Shown here one piece after another: positions 15,561 to 24,300 of a stretch of DNA of 51,536 nucleotides (position 1 is the first letter of the stretch; each line of letters begins with the position of its first letter). Source of the DNA: Rothia santali (lineage in GTDB: Bacteria > Actinomycetota > Actinomycetes > Actinomycetales > Micrococcaceae); the NCBI RefSeq assembly GCF_024199905.1, contig NZ_JANAFB010000023.1, positions 1-51,536 of the forward strand, read 5' to 3'. The position numbers were made by a program, and so were the translations under genes. The notes beneath the pieces were generated by a model. The model saw only the letters and a list, made by a program, of their open reading frames with translations. It was not told the origin of the DNA and ran no database searches.

Positions 15561-16931
15561 ATGACCACGGAAGTCATCGCACTGATAGGACTCGTCGCGA
15601 TCTTCGCGATCTCGGCGATCCGCAACGTCCACATGGGCGCCCTCGCGCTCGTCGGCTCCTTCATCGTGGGGATCTTCGTCGTCGGCGAGGGCCTCGACGA
15701 CGTGCTCGGCGGCTTTCCCGTCGACGCCCTGATCATCCTCCTCGGCATCACCTACCTCTTCGGCATCGCCCGGGAGACCGGCACCATCGACTGGCTCGTC
15801 GACCGCTCGCTGGAGAAGATCGGGCACCGCGTCGCCCTGCTGCCCTGGGGCCTCTGGGCCATCGCGACGCTCGTGGCCTGCCTCGGCACCTCGCACGCCG
15901 CCTTCGCCGTCGTGCCCATCGCCATGAGCCTGGCCCACAGCCACCGCATCAACTCGACGATGATGGGGCTGATCATGAGCTCCGCCATCGTGGGCGGCGC
16001 GCTGGCCCCCACCAGCATCGTCGGCATCACCGTGATGTCGGTGGCCAACAGCGCCGGCGTCGCCTACAGCCCGCTGCTGATGTTCGGGCTGTCCATCGGG
16101 ATCAACGCCCTGATCGTCCTCGTGGTCTTCTTCATGTTCGGCGGCCGCGAGCTGATCGAGCGCACCCGCGGCGCGGGCCGCGGCGGCGAGGGCGCGACGT
16201 CGGGCCCCTCCGCCGGTGGCCCGGCGGGCGGCTCCCACGGCGCCGGCTCCGGCACGGCCGTCCTGACCGACTCCGGCTCGGGCTCCGTCAAGGTCGCGAC
16301 CCGGCGGGCCACGCTCACCCCGCTGCAGGTGCTGGTGATGATCTCGATCCCGGTCCTGGTGATCGCGTTCTTCGCGCTGACCGTGGCCGACGTCGACGTC
16401 AACCTGGGCGTCGTCGCCCTCACCATCGCGGTGATCATCACGCTCCTGGACCCGCAGGTCGGCAAGCGCGGCCTGAACCGCGTGGACTGGAACACCATCC
16501 TGCTGCTGGGCGGCATCATCACCTACGTCGAGGTGCTGACGCGCCTCGGGGCCATCGACCAGCTGGGCGAGGTGGCCCGCTCGGTCAGCAGCCCGCTGCT
16601 CGCAGCACTCGTGCTGTGCATCATCGCCGCACTCGTCTCGGCGTTCGCCTCGACGATCGGCATCATCGGCGCGCTCATCCCGCTGGCCGTGCCGCTGCTG
16701 CTGCCCGGCGGCGGCCTGGAGACGACCGGCTTCATCTACGCCCTGGCGATCTCCGCCTCGCTGGTGGACTGCGCCCCCTTCGGGACCACGGGCGCCACGA
16801 TCGTCGCCTCGACGGTCGAGGAGCACCGGGCCCGGGTGAACCGGAACCTCACCCGGTGGGGCCTGTCCATGGTGATCATCGGGCCGGTGGTCACCCTGGC
16901 GCTCATGGTGGTGCCCTTCATGCTGGGCTGA
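15561..16931 (+). CDS. SLC13/MatC-like dicarboxylate permease
   Basis: A 456-residue membrane protein with about 11-12 hydrophobic segments. The N-terminal half (IRNVHMGALALVGSF, GGFPVDALIILLGITYLFGI) resembles the MatC N-terminal domain of dicarboxylate carriers. The C-terminal half contains SLVDCAPFGTTGATIVAS, the substrate-loop type seen in IT-superfamily carriers. Between the halves lies a Gly/Ser-rich cytoplasmic stretch (about residues 198-250) with no predicted structure. AGGA lies 5 nt before ATG 15561. A malonate, malate or other C3-C4 acid substrate is suggested by family only. Expression is probably controlled at the inverted repeat over its promoter. Confidence 0.82.
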   Translation: MTTEVIALIGLVAIFAISAIRNVHMGALALVGSFIVGIFVVGEGLDDVLGGFPVDALIILLGITYLFGIARETGTIDWLVDRSLEKIGHRVALLPWGLWAIATLVACLGTSHAAFAVVPIAMSLAHSHRINSTMMGLIMSSAIVGGALAPTSIVGITVMSVANSAGVAYSPLLMFGLSIGINALIVLVVFFMFGGRELIERTRGAGRGGEGATSGPSAGGPAGGSHGAGSGTAVLTDSGSGSVKVATRRATLTPLQVLVMISIPVLVIAFFALTVADVDVNLGVVALTIAVIITLLDPQVGKRGLNRVDWNTILLLGGIITYVEVLTRLGAIDQLGEVARSVSSPLLAALVLCIIAALVSAFASTIGIIGALIPLAVPLLLPGGGLETTGFIYALAISASLVDCAPFGTTGATIVASTVEEHRARVNRNLTRWGLSMVIIGPVVTLALMVVPFMLG

Positions 16932-16986
16932 TCGCCGCGGCGCCGCCCCTGCGAGGCGCCCGCCGCGCGGACCACACCCCCCGCCC

Positions 16987-17034
16987 GACCACGCCCCCGC
17001 CGCCCGACCCGTTCGAGGCTGCGGGGGCGTGGTC
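16987..17034. terminator. Perfect 14-bp stem between the MatC-like gene and the MFS gene
   Basis: GACCACGCCCCCGC (16987-17000) pairs with 17021-17034 across a 20-nt loop. It separates two convergent genes and can end transcription from both sides. Confidence 0.75.
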
Positions 17035-17044
17035 GTCCATCGGT

Positions 17045-18508
17045 TCACTGCGGGGCGCGTTCGTCCGTGGCCTGGGAGTCGGTGAGGGTGAGGGCGCCGA
17101 TCCCGGAGATGAGCCCGACCGCGACGGCGAGCACGATGAACGCGACCTGTTCCCCGCGGAAGTACGACGAGACGAGCTCCGTGCTCCACGTCCCGTCCGG
17201 CAGCACCGCGGTCACGAGCACGGCGATGAACGTGCCGATGAACGCCGTGCCGATGCTCGTGCCGACCTCCTGGGCGGTGTCGTTGAGGGCGGCGCCCATC
17301 GACGTGCGCTCCTCCGGCATCGCTCCGACGAGCGCCACGGCGCAGATCGTCATGACGGTGCGGAGGCCGACGGTCATGACGACCATCGCGAGGGCGACGG
17401 CGAGGTACGTCTGCTCGACCGCCCACGCCATCGCGGCGAGGCCCGCTGCGAGCAGCACGGCGCCGATGAGGCAGGCGACGCGATGACCGAACCGTCGGAC
17501 GAGCCACTCCGTCACGGGCGTCGCGAGGATCATCGTGACGATGAGGGGCAGGTTCGCGAGGCCGGCGATCGTCGGGCTCCATCCCCAGGCGTACTGGAAG
17601 TGGAGCACGAGGGCGAACATGACCCCCGCCATCGCGATCGAGGTCCCGATCTGCGCGAGCGCCGCGCCGCGCACGGTGCCGAGGCGGAAGAGCGACAGGT
17701 CGAGCATCGGCGAGGCCGTGCGTCGTTCGTGCGCGACGAAGAGGGCGGCGGATACGACGGCGCCCACCGCGACCGCGAGGGTGATCGGCGCCAGCCATCC
17801 GTTCTGCACGCCGCTGGTCAACGTGTAGCACGCGAGACCGATCGCGAGGATGCTCAGCGCTGCGCCCGGCAGGTCGAGGCGGTCCCGGGTGAGCCCGCCC
17901 GGCTCGTCGGCGGCGACGCCGAAGTGCACGCCGAGGCACGCGAGGAGCGCGAGCGGAGCGTTGATGAGCAGCAGCCACTGCCACGGCAGGTGCGCGAGCA
18001 TCGTGCCGCCCAGCAGGGGCCCCGCGACGAAGCCCGACATGCCGACCACCATCATGAGCGTGATCGCCCTCATCCGGAGGGTGTCGTCGTCGAACAGGCG
18101 GAAGACGAGGGAGTTGGTGATCGGCGCCATCGCGGCCGCCGCGACGCCGAGCGCGGCGCGGAGGGCGATGAGCTCACCGGTGCCGCCGACCAGGAGGGCG
18201 GCGAGGCTCAGGATGCCGAACGCGGCCAGTCCGACCTGCAGCACGCGCCGTCGGCCGAAGCGGTCGGCGATCGAGCCGGCCGTGAGCAGCAGGCCGCCGA
18301 AGGTCAGGGAGTACGCGCCGTTGATCCACTGCAGTGCGGTCGTGTCGCCGCCCAGGTCCCGCCCGATCGTCGGCAGCGCGATGGACAGGAGCGTGTTGTC
18401 GACCATCTCCACGAAGAACGCTAGGCAGAGGGCGGCGAGGGGAATCCACGCCGCACGCAGGGAGGTGTACACGCGGGACGCGGGCGCGGTGACGGATGGG
18501 CTGGTCAT
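17045..18508 (-). CDS. MFS drug-efflux transporter, 14-TM DHA2 (EmrB/QacA) type
   Basis: A 487-residue efflux pump with about 14 hydrophobic segments. The first helix contains the DHA2 motif VEMVDNTLLSIALPTIGRDLG (split across two lines in the family logo), and loop 2-3 has GSIADRFGRRRVLQVGL, motif A of MFS. The fifth helix has GPLLGG-type motif C (GFVAGPLLGGT), typical of drug:H+ antiporters. GGAGGAG lies 5 nt before ATG 18508. It is divergent from a TetR gene across a large palindrome, the usual arrangement of a drug-inducible pump and its repressor. GC and codon choice look slightly different from neighbours, which may mean transfer, but I could not measure this. Confidence 0.92.
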   Translation of the reverse strand: MTSPSVTAPASRVYTSLRAAWIPLAALCLAFFVEMVDNTLLSIALPTIGRDLGGDTTALQWINGAYSLTFGGLLLTAGSIADRFGRRRVLQVGLAAFGILSLAALLVGGTGELIALRAALGVAAAAMAPITNSLVFRLFDDDTLRMRAITLMMVVGMSGFVAGPLLGGTMLAHLPWQWLLLINAPLALLACLGVHFGVAADEPGGLTRDRLDLPGAALSILAIGLACYTLTSGVQNGWLAPITLAVAVGAVVSAALFVAHERRTASPMLDLSLFRLGTVRGAALAQIGTSIAMAGVMFALVLHFQYAWGWSPTIAGLANLPLIVTMILATPVTEWLVRRFGHRVACLIGAVLLAAGLAAMAWAVEQTYLAVALAMVVMTVGLRTVMTICAVALVGAMPEERTSMGAALNDTAQEVGTSIGTAFIGTFIAVLVTAVLPDGTWSTELVSSYFRGEQVAFIVLAVAVGLISGIGALTLTDSQATDERAPQ

Positions 18509-18524
18509 GGTGACTCCTCCACGG

Positions 18525-18561
18525 TATCGAACAGCGTTCGTTACTCGAACGCTGATCGATA
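18525..18561. promoter_or_regulatory. TetR operator: 16-bp arms with one mismatch around TTACT
   Basis: TATCGAACAGCGTTCG (18525-18540) and CGAACGCTGATCGATA (18546-18561) form a 37-bp interrupted palindrome, perfect over the inner 9 bp. A further half-site, ATCGAACGG, lies on the minus strand at 18572-18580. A -10 box TAGAAT (18560-18565) for tetR overlaps its right edge. It is placed to repress both the MFS and the tetR gene. Confidence 0.75.
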
Positions 18562-18610
18562 GAATAGATCACCGTTCGATAGAGCGCAATCCCTGTGATG
18601 GAATGGAGCC

Positions 18611-19318
18611 ATGGCCGAACAGCGAGAGCAGCAGCAGACGCGGACACGACGACGGGTGCGCACGTCCCACTCCATCGAGGCCGTGCTGGCCGCGGCCGTC
18701 GGGATCCTGGACGAGTCGGGGGCGCAGGGGTTGACGATCCGGGCGCTCGCGACGCGCCTCGGCGGGGGCCCGGCGAGCATCTACTGGTACGTCTCCGGCC
18801 GCGACGAGCTGCTCGACCTGGCCGCGGACTCGGTGCTCGCCGGCGTGCTGAACGACGTCTCGGACGTCGGCGGCGGCGACCCCATCGACGACCTGCGCAC
18901 GATCGCCGTCGCGATGTTCGACGCGATCGTGGACCGTCCGTGGCTCGGCGCCTACGCCATGCGCGACACGGGGCAGCAGGTGAACTCGCGGAAGCTCTAC
19001 GAGAAGATCGGCGAGCAGGTCATGCGCCTGGAGCTGAGCCCCCGGCAGTGCTTCCACGGGACGTCCGCGATCGTCGGATTCGTGATCGGCACGGCGGCCG
19101 ACATGGGCCAGGAGCCGCCCGCCGCGGTCGTCTCGGGCGAGATGGATCGCGATGACTACCTCGCGGGAGCGACCGCCGAGTGGCGCGCGCTCGACCCGGC
19201 GGAATACCCCTTCATCCACCACATCGTCGACGAATTCGCGACGCACGACGACCGCGATCAGTTCCGCGCCGGCCTGGACCTGCTCCTGGCCGGCCTGCGC
19301 CTGACGGCCGGACGCTGA
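18611..19318 (+). CDS. TetR/AcrR family transcriptional repressor
   Basis: A 235-residue regulator. The DNA-binding helix-turn-helix is at about residues 22-65, with the typical LTIRALATRLGGGPASIYWYVSGRDELLDL block. The remainder is the helical ligand-binding and dimerisation domain of the TetR_C type. GGAG lies 5 nt upstream of ATG 18611. The divergent MFS pump and the shared palindrome make it the likely local repressor; the inducer is unknown. It is followed by 244 bp without a gene and then the tRNA-Val gene on the other strand. Confidence 0.92.
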   Translation: MAEQREQQQTRTRRRVRTSHSIEAVLAAAVGILDESGAQGLTIRALATRLGGGPASIYWYVSGRDELLDLAADSVLAGVLNDVSDVGGGDPIDDLRTIAVAMFDAIVDRPWLGAYAMRDTGQQVNSRKLYEKIGEQVMRLELSPRQCFHGTSAIVGFVIGTAADMGQEPPAAVVSGEMDRDDYLAGATAEWRALDPAEYPFIHHIVDEFATHDDRDQFRAGLDLLLAGLRLTAGR

Positions 19319-19405
19319 CCCCGGCGGGAGGCCGGGCGGCCAGTCACGTGGTCCCGAGACGGCTCCTCGCGGTCATCCCAATAGCCTCGAAGGCGGCACC
19401 GGCGA

Positions 19406-19437
19406 GCGGAAGGGGCCCCGGGGCGCGGAAGGGGCCC
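19406..19437. repeat. Two copies of GCGGAAGGGGCCC, 19 bp apart
   Basis: Identical 13-mers occur at 19406-19418 and 19425-19437 in the 244-bp gap between tetR and tRNA-Val. The same gap holds an imperfect stem (CGACGACGC/GCGTCGGCG with one mismatch, about 19484-19505) that could be the tRNA terminator. I see nothing else in this gap. Confidence 0.6.
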
Positions 19438-19562
19438 GACGAGAGCAAGGAGTCAGCCTCTGCTCGGCCGAAGTCGGAGAGGAGGACGACGACGCCGTGG
19501 CGTCGGCGTCTTTCGTGGATTCGCGCGGAGGAGCCCCTAGGCGTCCTTCGACGGCGACATTC

Positions 19563-19638
19563 TGGTGGGTCCTACCGGGATCGAACCGATGACATCCACG
19601 GTGTAAACGTGGCGCTCTACCAGCTGAGCTAAAGACCC
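19563..19638 (-). tRNA. tRNA-Val (anticodon TAC)
   Basis: On the minus strand the gene starts GGGTCTTTAGCTCAGCTGG and ends with an encoded CCA (19563-19565). The acceptor stem GGGTCTT/AGGACCC has one G-T pair; the anticodon stem CCACG/CGTGG encloses TTTACAC, giving anticodon TAC; and the T arm has GGTTCGATCCC. The full length with CCA is 76 nt. Confidence 0.97.
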
Positions 19639-19782
19639 TTGGGCGGCCGGGTGGGCTACTTGCGCAGCGGCCAGCACCCGATCCGAGAGATCACAGTACA
19701 GGAACCCCTCGCGCGCCCACGACCTGTCAGACACCCGCGCAGCGTGAGGTCGGACACACGCGCGCGGCTGTCCGGAGGGCGC

Positions 19783-20196
19783 CTAGAACTTGGTGGTGAC
19801 CAGGCGCGTCGCGGCCCAGTCCGGCGAGACCGCCGCGGTGGTGGTGAGCTTGAGGCCCGCGGTCGGCGCCGCCTCCTGGAGGTCGGCCGGGGGCACGTGC
19901 CCCTCACGGCCGGACTTCGGGGTCAGGACCCACACCACGCCCTTCTCGTCCAGGGTGATCAGAGAGTCCACGAGCGCGTCCACGAGGTCTCCGTCGCCGT
20001 CGCGCCACCAGAGCAGCACGGCGTCGACCACCTCCTGATCGTCCTCGTCCAGGAGCTCGCTGCCCGTGAAGTCCTCCAGGTCCTCGCGAAGGTCGAAGTC
20101 GACGTCCTCGTCGTAGCCCAATTCCTGGATGAGGTCCTCATCCTTGAAACCAAGTAGGACTGCCGCGCGGGTGTCGGCGGTCTTGGTCTCGTTCAC
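19783..20196 (-). CDS. DUF3052 family protein
   Basis: A 137-residue acidic cytoplasmic protein of unknown function, commonly encoded next to aceE in actinobacteria. Recognisable blocks are LLGFKDEDLIQELGYDEDVD (residues about 14-33), VDAVLLWWRDGDGDLVDALVD and WVLTPKSGREGHVPPADLQEA. GTG 20196 is set by AGGAGG with a 7-nt gap; upstream ATG-less extension has no family similarity. It is divergent from aceE, so a shared control region lies between them. Confidence 0.92.
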   Translation of the reverse strand: MNETKTADTRAAVLLGFKDEDLIQELGYDEDVDFDLREDLEDFTGSELLDEDDQEVVDAVLLWWRDGDGDLVDALVDSLITLDEKGVVWVLTPKSGREGHVPPADLQEAAPTAGLKLTTTAAVSPDWAATRLVTTKF

Positions 20197-20524
20197 GTAC
20201 GTTCCTCCTGAAGGTCGATGGACCCGGACACTCCCCGGGTTCCGGCGGGATGACTGGAACATCACATCCTGCGCTGTATCCAGCCAACACCGGATTTCGC
20301 ACAGTATCAAGTAGTGACCAGATCTATGTGATCCCACACACGCATTGTAATCTTCGTGACGGACGGCGGTGACCACCGCCTCATCCCGGTTTATCCACCG
20401 GGGCGACGCATGCGCACGCATGCGTGTGACACCATAGGGACGAAGCCCGGGTGACCGACGTCGAGCACCTGAACCACCCCACCGGGTGGGAGCTTCTCCT
20501 CACATCGACACAGAGAGGTTAAAC
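20197..20524. other. 328-bp divergent control region of aceE and DUF3052
   Basis: No ORF. It contains a TGTG-ATCC-CACA palindrome at about 20324-20335, low-GC patches around 20280-20350, a tandem nonamer at 20406-20424 and the aceE ribosome binding site AGAGAGG at 20511-20517. Confidence 0.7.
20406..20424. promoter_or_regulatory. Tandem nonamer ACGCATGCG x2
   Basis: ACGCATGCG occurs at 20406-20414 and 20416-20424. Each copy contains the 8-bp palindrome CGCATGCG. They lie 100 bp upstream of aceE, a position suited to a regulator of pyruvate dehydrogenase; none is identified. Confidence 0.45.
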
Positions 20525-23266
20525 GTGGCTCCCTCAGAGACGAATGACCACATCCTCAGCGCCCTCACCCGTGGGCTCGCGGATCAGGACCACGAAGAGA
20601 CGGCCGAGTGGATCGAGGCGTTCGATGACCTGGTGCAGACCCAGGGCAGCGAGCGCGCGCAGTACATCATCCGCCGCCTCCTTCAGCGTGCCGGCGCCAA
20701 GAGCGTCCAGGTCCCCACCGTGACCACCACGGACTACGTGAACACCATCCCCGTCGACCAGGAGCCCGACTTCCCGGGCGACGAGGAGATCGAGCGCCGC
20801 TACCGCGCCTTCCTGCGCTGGAACGCGGCCGTGATGGTGCACCGGGCGCAGCGCCCCGAGATCGGGGTCGGCGGTCACATCTCGAGCTACGCCGGCGTGG
20901 CGACCCTCTACGAGATCGGCCTCAACCACTTCTTCCGCGGCCAGGACCACCCCGGCGGCGGCGACCAGGTCTTCTTCCAGGGCCACTCCTCCCCCGGCAA
21001 CTACGCCCGGGCCTACCTCGAGGGCCGCCTGACCGAGGACCAGCTCGACGGGTTCCGCCAGGAGAAGACCAAGGGCAAGGACGGCCTCCCCTCCTATCCG
21101 CACCCCCGGTGCAAGGAGGACTTCTGGCAGTTCCCCACGGTGTCCATGGGCATCGGCCCGCTCAACGCGATCCACCAGGCGCAGTTCAACAAGTACCTGG
21201 ACAACCGCGGCATCAAGGACACCTCGCAGCAGCACGTCTGGGCCTTCCTGGGCGACGGCGAGATGGACGAGCCCGAGTCGCGCGGCGCCCTGCAGCTCGC
21301 GGCCAACGACAAGCTGGACAACCTGACCTTCGTCGTCAACTGCAACCTGCAGCGCCTGGACGGACCCGTCCGCGGCAACGGCAAGATCATCCAGGAGCTC
21401 GAGGCGTTCTTCCGCGGCGCCGGCTGGCACGTCATCAAGGTCCTCTGGGGCCGCGAGTGGGACGAGCTGCTCGAGAAGGACAAGAACGGCGAGCTCGTCC
21501 GCGTCATGAACGAGACGCTCGACGGCGACTACCAGACCTACAAGGCGGAGTCCGGCGCGTTCGTCCGCGAGCACTTCTTCGGCCGCTCGCCCGAGACCAA
21601 GGAACTGGTCGCGGACATGACGGACGACGAGATCTGGTCGCTCAAGCGCGGCGCCCACGACTACCGCAAGGTCTACGCCGCCTACAAGGCCGCGATGGAG
21701 ACCAAGGGCCGCCCCACCGTCATCCTGGCCCAGGGCATCAAGGGCTACGGCCTCGGCACCCACTTCGAGGGCCGCAACGCGACCCACCAGATGAAGAAGC
21801 TGACGCTGGACGACCTCAAGGTCTTCCGCGACCGCCTGCGCATCCCGATCACCGACGAGCAGCTGGACAGCGACCTCTACGGCGCCCCGTACTACCACCC
21901 GGGCGCCGACTCGCCCGAGATCAAGTACATGATGGAGCGCCGCAAGGAGCTCGGCGGGTTCGTCCCCTACCGGGACGGTTCCCAGCGCGAGCTGATCCTG
22001 CCGGACGACAAGGCCTACTCGAGCGCCAAGAAGGGCTCCGGCAAGCAGATGGCGGCCACCACCATGGCCTTCGTCCGCCTGCTCAAGGACCTCATGCGGG
22101 ACAAGGAGTTCGGCAAGCACATCGTGCCGATCATCCCCGACGAGGCCCGCACCTTCGGCATGGACTCGTTCTTCCCGACGTCGAAGATCTACAACCCCAA
22201 CGGCCAGAACTACCTGTCCGTGGACCGCGAGCTGATGCTCGCCTACAAGGAGTCGGCCCAGGGCCAGCTGCTGCACGTGGGCATCAACGAGGCCGGCGCG
22301 ACCGCGGCGTTCACCGCCGTAGGCTCGTCCTACTCCACGCACGGCGTGCCGATGATCCCGGTGTACATCTTCTACTCGATGTTCGGCTTCCAGCGCACCG
22401 GCGACGCCTTCTGGGCCGCCGCCGACCAGCTGAGCCGCGGCTTCATCATCGGCGCCACCGCGGGCCGGACGACGCTGACCGGCGAGGGGCTGCAGCACAT
22501 GGACGGGCACTCGCCCCTCCTGTCCGCGACCAACCCGGCCGTCATCCACTACGACGCCGCCTACGGCTACGAGCTCGGCCACATCGTCAAGCGCGGCATC
22601 GAGCACATGTACGGCACCGGCGACGAGGACCACAACGTCATGTACTACCTCACGGTGTACAACGAGCCGATCGTCCAGCCGGCCGAGCCGGAGGACGTGG
22701 ACGTGGCCGGCATCGTCGGGGGCATCCACCGCGTCAAGACCGCGGAGAACAGCGGCCCCAAGGCGCAGCTGCTCGCCTCCGGCGTCGGCGTCCCGTGGGC
22801 CCTCGAGGCCCAGGAGATCCTCGCCGAGGAGTGGGGCGTGGCCGCGGACGTCTGGTCCGTGACCTCGTGGAACGAGCTGCGCCGCGACGGCATGGCCGCC
22901 GAGAAGGACGCCATGCTCAACCCGGGCGACGAGCCGCGCGTGCCGTTCGTCGCGCAGCAGCTGAAGGGCGCCGAGGGTCCGATCGTCGCGGCCTCCGACT
23001 TCGCCTCGGACGTGCCGGACCAGATCCGCCAGTACGTGCCGAACGACTTCGCGAGCCTCGGCGCCGACGGCTTCGGCTTCTCGGACACCCGCGCGGGTGC
23101 GCGTCGCTTCTTCCACATCGACTCGCACTCGATCGTGGTCCGCGCCCTGGAGATGCTCGCCCAGCGCGGCGAGGTCGACAAGGACGCGCCGGCGAAGGCG
23201 ATCGAGAAGTACGACCTGCTCGACGTCAACGCCGGGACCAGCGGCAACTCGGGCGGCGACGCCTAG
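20525..23266 (+). CDS. aceE: Pyruvate dehydrogenase E1 component, homodimeric type
   Basis: A 913-residue thiamine-diphosphate enzyme that decarboxylates pyruvate and feeds acetyl groups to the dehydrogenase complex. The ThDP fold [14 protein letters not shown] followed by VVNCN (about residues 242-275) is clear, as is the N-terminal [13 protein letters not shown] block and the C-terminal transketolase-like region ([20 protein letters not shown]). The size matches the E. coli/actinobacterial single-chain E1. GTG 20525 follows AGAGAGG. An in-frame extension upstream lacks a ribosome site. E2 and E3 genes are not in the window. Next to the fatty-acid genes it supplies their acetyl-CoA. Confidence 0.97.
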   Translation: MAPSETNDHILSALTRGLADQDHEETAEWIEAFDDLVQTQGSERAQYIIRRLLQRAGAKSVQVPTVTTTDYVNTIPVDQEPDFPGDEEIERRYRAFLRWNAAVMVHRAQRPEIGVGGHISSYAGVATLYEIGLNHFFRGQDHPGGGDQVFFQGHSSPGNYARAYLEGRLTEDQLDGFRQEKTKGKDGLPSYPHPRCKEDFWQFPTVSMGIGPLNAIHQAQFNKYLDNRGIKDTSQQHVWAFLGDGEMDEPESRGALQLAANDKLDNLTFVVNCNLQRLDGPVRGNGKIIQELEAFFRGAGWHVIKVLWGREWDELLEKDKNGELVRVMNETLDGDYQTYKAESGAFVREHFFGRSPETKELVADMTDDEIWSLKRGAHDYRKVYAAYKAAMETKGRPTVILAQGIKGYGLGTHFEGRNATHQMKKLTLDDLKVFRDRLRIPITDEQLDSDLYGAPYYHPGADSPEIKYMMERRKELGGFVPYRDGSQRELILPDDKAYSSAKKGSGKQMAATTMAFVRLLKDLMRDKEFGKHIVPIIPDEARTFGMDSFFPTSKIYNPNGQNYLSVDRELMLAYKESAQGQLLHVGINEAGATAAFTAVGSSYSTHGVPMIPVYIFYSMFGFQRTGDAFWAAADQLSRGFIIGATAGRTTLTGEGLQHMDGHSPLLSATNPAVIHYDAAYGYELGHIVKRGIEHMYGTGDEDHNVMYYLTVYNEPIVQPAEPEDVDVAGIVGGIHRVKTAENSGPKAQLLASGVGVPWALEAQEILAEEWGVAADVWSVTSWNELRRDGMAAEKDAMLNPGDEPRVPFVAQQLKGAEGPIVAASDFASDVPDQIRQYVPNDFASLGADGFGFSDTRAGARRFFHIDSHSIVVRALEMLAQRGEVDKDAPAKAIEKYDLLDVNAGTSGNSGGDA

Positions 23267-23284
23267 CCGATCACCGTGACGACC

Positions 23285-23312
23285 GTGGCCGGGACCGTGA
23301 GGTTCCGGCCAC
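23285..23312 (+). terminator. Stem-loop after aceE
   Basis: GTGGCCGG (23285-23292) pairs with CCGGCCAC (23305-23312), extended inward through a G-T pair and ACC/GGT to a 12-bp stem with a 4-nt loop. There is no T-run, as is common in actinobacteria. It separates aceE from fabD. Confidence 0.65.
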
Positions 23313-23365
23313 TGTCGTACGGCCCGAATGTGACTGCCCCCCTCTTTTCTGGAAAGCTATAGCTC

Positions 23366-24268
23366 GTGCTTGCAATACTCTGCCCCGGACAGGGCTCTCA
23401 GAAACCAGGCTTCCTCGCCCCGTGGCTCGAGCTGGACGGCGTCGCCGACCGGCTGCGGACGCTCGGGGACGTCGTCGGACTCGACCTCATCCACTACGGG
23501 ACCGAGGCCGACGAGGAGACCATCAAGGACACCGCGATCGCGCAGCCGCTGATCGTCGCGGCCGGGATCGCCGTCGGCGAGCTGGTGCACGAGCGCCTCG
23601 GCGACGCCGAGATCCTCTGGGCCGGGCACTCGGTCGGCGAGATCACCGCCAGCGCCCTGGCCGGCGTCCTTTCCCCCGAGGACGCGATGCGCTTCATCAA
23701 GGTCCGCGCCGACGGCATGGCCGCGGCCGCCGCGGCCGAGCCCACCGGCATGGCCGCGGTGCTCGGCGGCGTCGAGGACGAGGTCCGCGCCGCGATCGAG
23801 GCCGCCGGTCTGACCGCGGCCAACTCCAACGGCGGCGGCCAGATCGTGGCCGCCGGCACCCGGGCCCAGCTCGAGGCCTTCGCGGAGAACCCCCCGGCCA
23901 AGACCCGCGTCATCCCGCTCAAGGTGGCCGGCGCGTTCCACACCGCCCACATGCGCCCGGCCGTGGGCCCACTGCAGGAGGCCTCCGAGCGGATGCACCC
24001 CTCCGAGCCGGTGAGCACCCTGCTGTCCAACCGCGACGGCAAGCCGGTCACCTCCGGCGCCGCGGCGCTGCAGAGCCTCGTGGACCAGGTGACCCGCCCG
24101 GTGCGCTGGGACCTGTGCATGCAGACCATGCTGGAGCACGACGTCGCCGGCCTCGTCGAACTCACCCCGGCCGGCACCCTCGCCGGCCTGGCCAAGCGGG
24201 GGATGAAGGGCGTCCCGGCCGTCGCCGTCGCGACACCCGGACAGCTCGACGAGCTCCCCGGCCTCTGA
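23366..24268 (+). CDS. fabD: Malonyl-CoA:ACP S-malonyltransferase
   Basis: Loads malonyl groups onto ACP for type II fatty acid synthesis. The 300-residue protein has CPGQGSQ at 6-12, the nucleophile elbow GHSVGE with Ser89, and the catalytic His in AFHTAHM (about residue 191). The GTG start has GGAAAG 9 nt upstream. It begins the fabD-fabH-acpP-fabF run; fabH starts 32 bp after it. Known for the family: a Ser-His dyad carries the malonyl group between CoA and ACP. Confidence 0.95.
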   Translation: MLAILCPGQGSQKPGFLAPWLELDGVADRLRTLGDVVGLDLIHYGTEADEETIKDTAIAQPLIVAAGIAVGELVHERLGDAEILWAGHSVGEITASALAGVLSPEDAMRFIKVRADGMAAAAAAEPTGMAAVLGGVEDEVRAAIEAAGLTAANSNGGGQIVAAGTRAQLEAFAENPPAKTRVIPLKVAGAFHTAHMRPAVGPLQEASERMHPSEPVSTLLSNRDGKPVTSGAAALQSLVDQVTRPVRWDLCMQTMLEHDVAGLVELTPAGTLAGLAKRGMKGVPAVAVATPGQLDELPGL

Positions 24269-24300
24269 ACCCCCACGCAGCATCGAGACAGGTAAGAACC

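Noticed and set aside
17045..19638. Genomic island at tRNA-Val carrying the MFS/TetR pair
   Set aside because: No integrase is near, and I found no copy of the tRNA 3' end on the far side (about 16930-17050). Slight codon differences alone are not enough.
20534..23128. An 864-codon open frame antisense to aceE
   Set aside because: High-GC shadow frame. The plus strand holds aceE with full family motifs; the antisense product is Val/Leu/Gly/Asp-rich with no domain.
21109..24300. Long plus-strand frame upstream of and continuous with fabH
   Set aside because: It lies out of frame inside aceE and fabD and is Arg/Pro/Gly-rich. fabH begins at GTG 24301.
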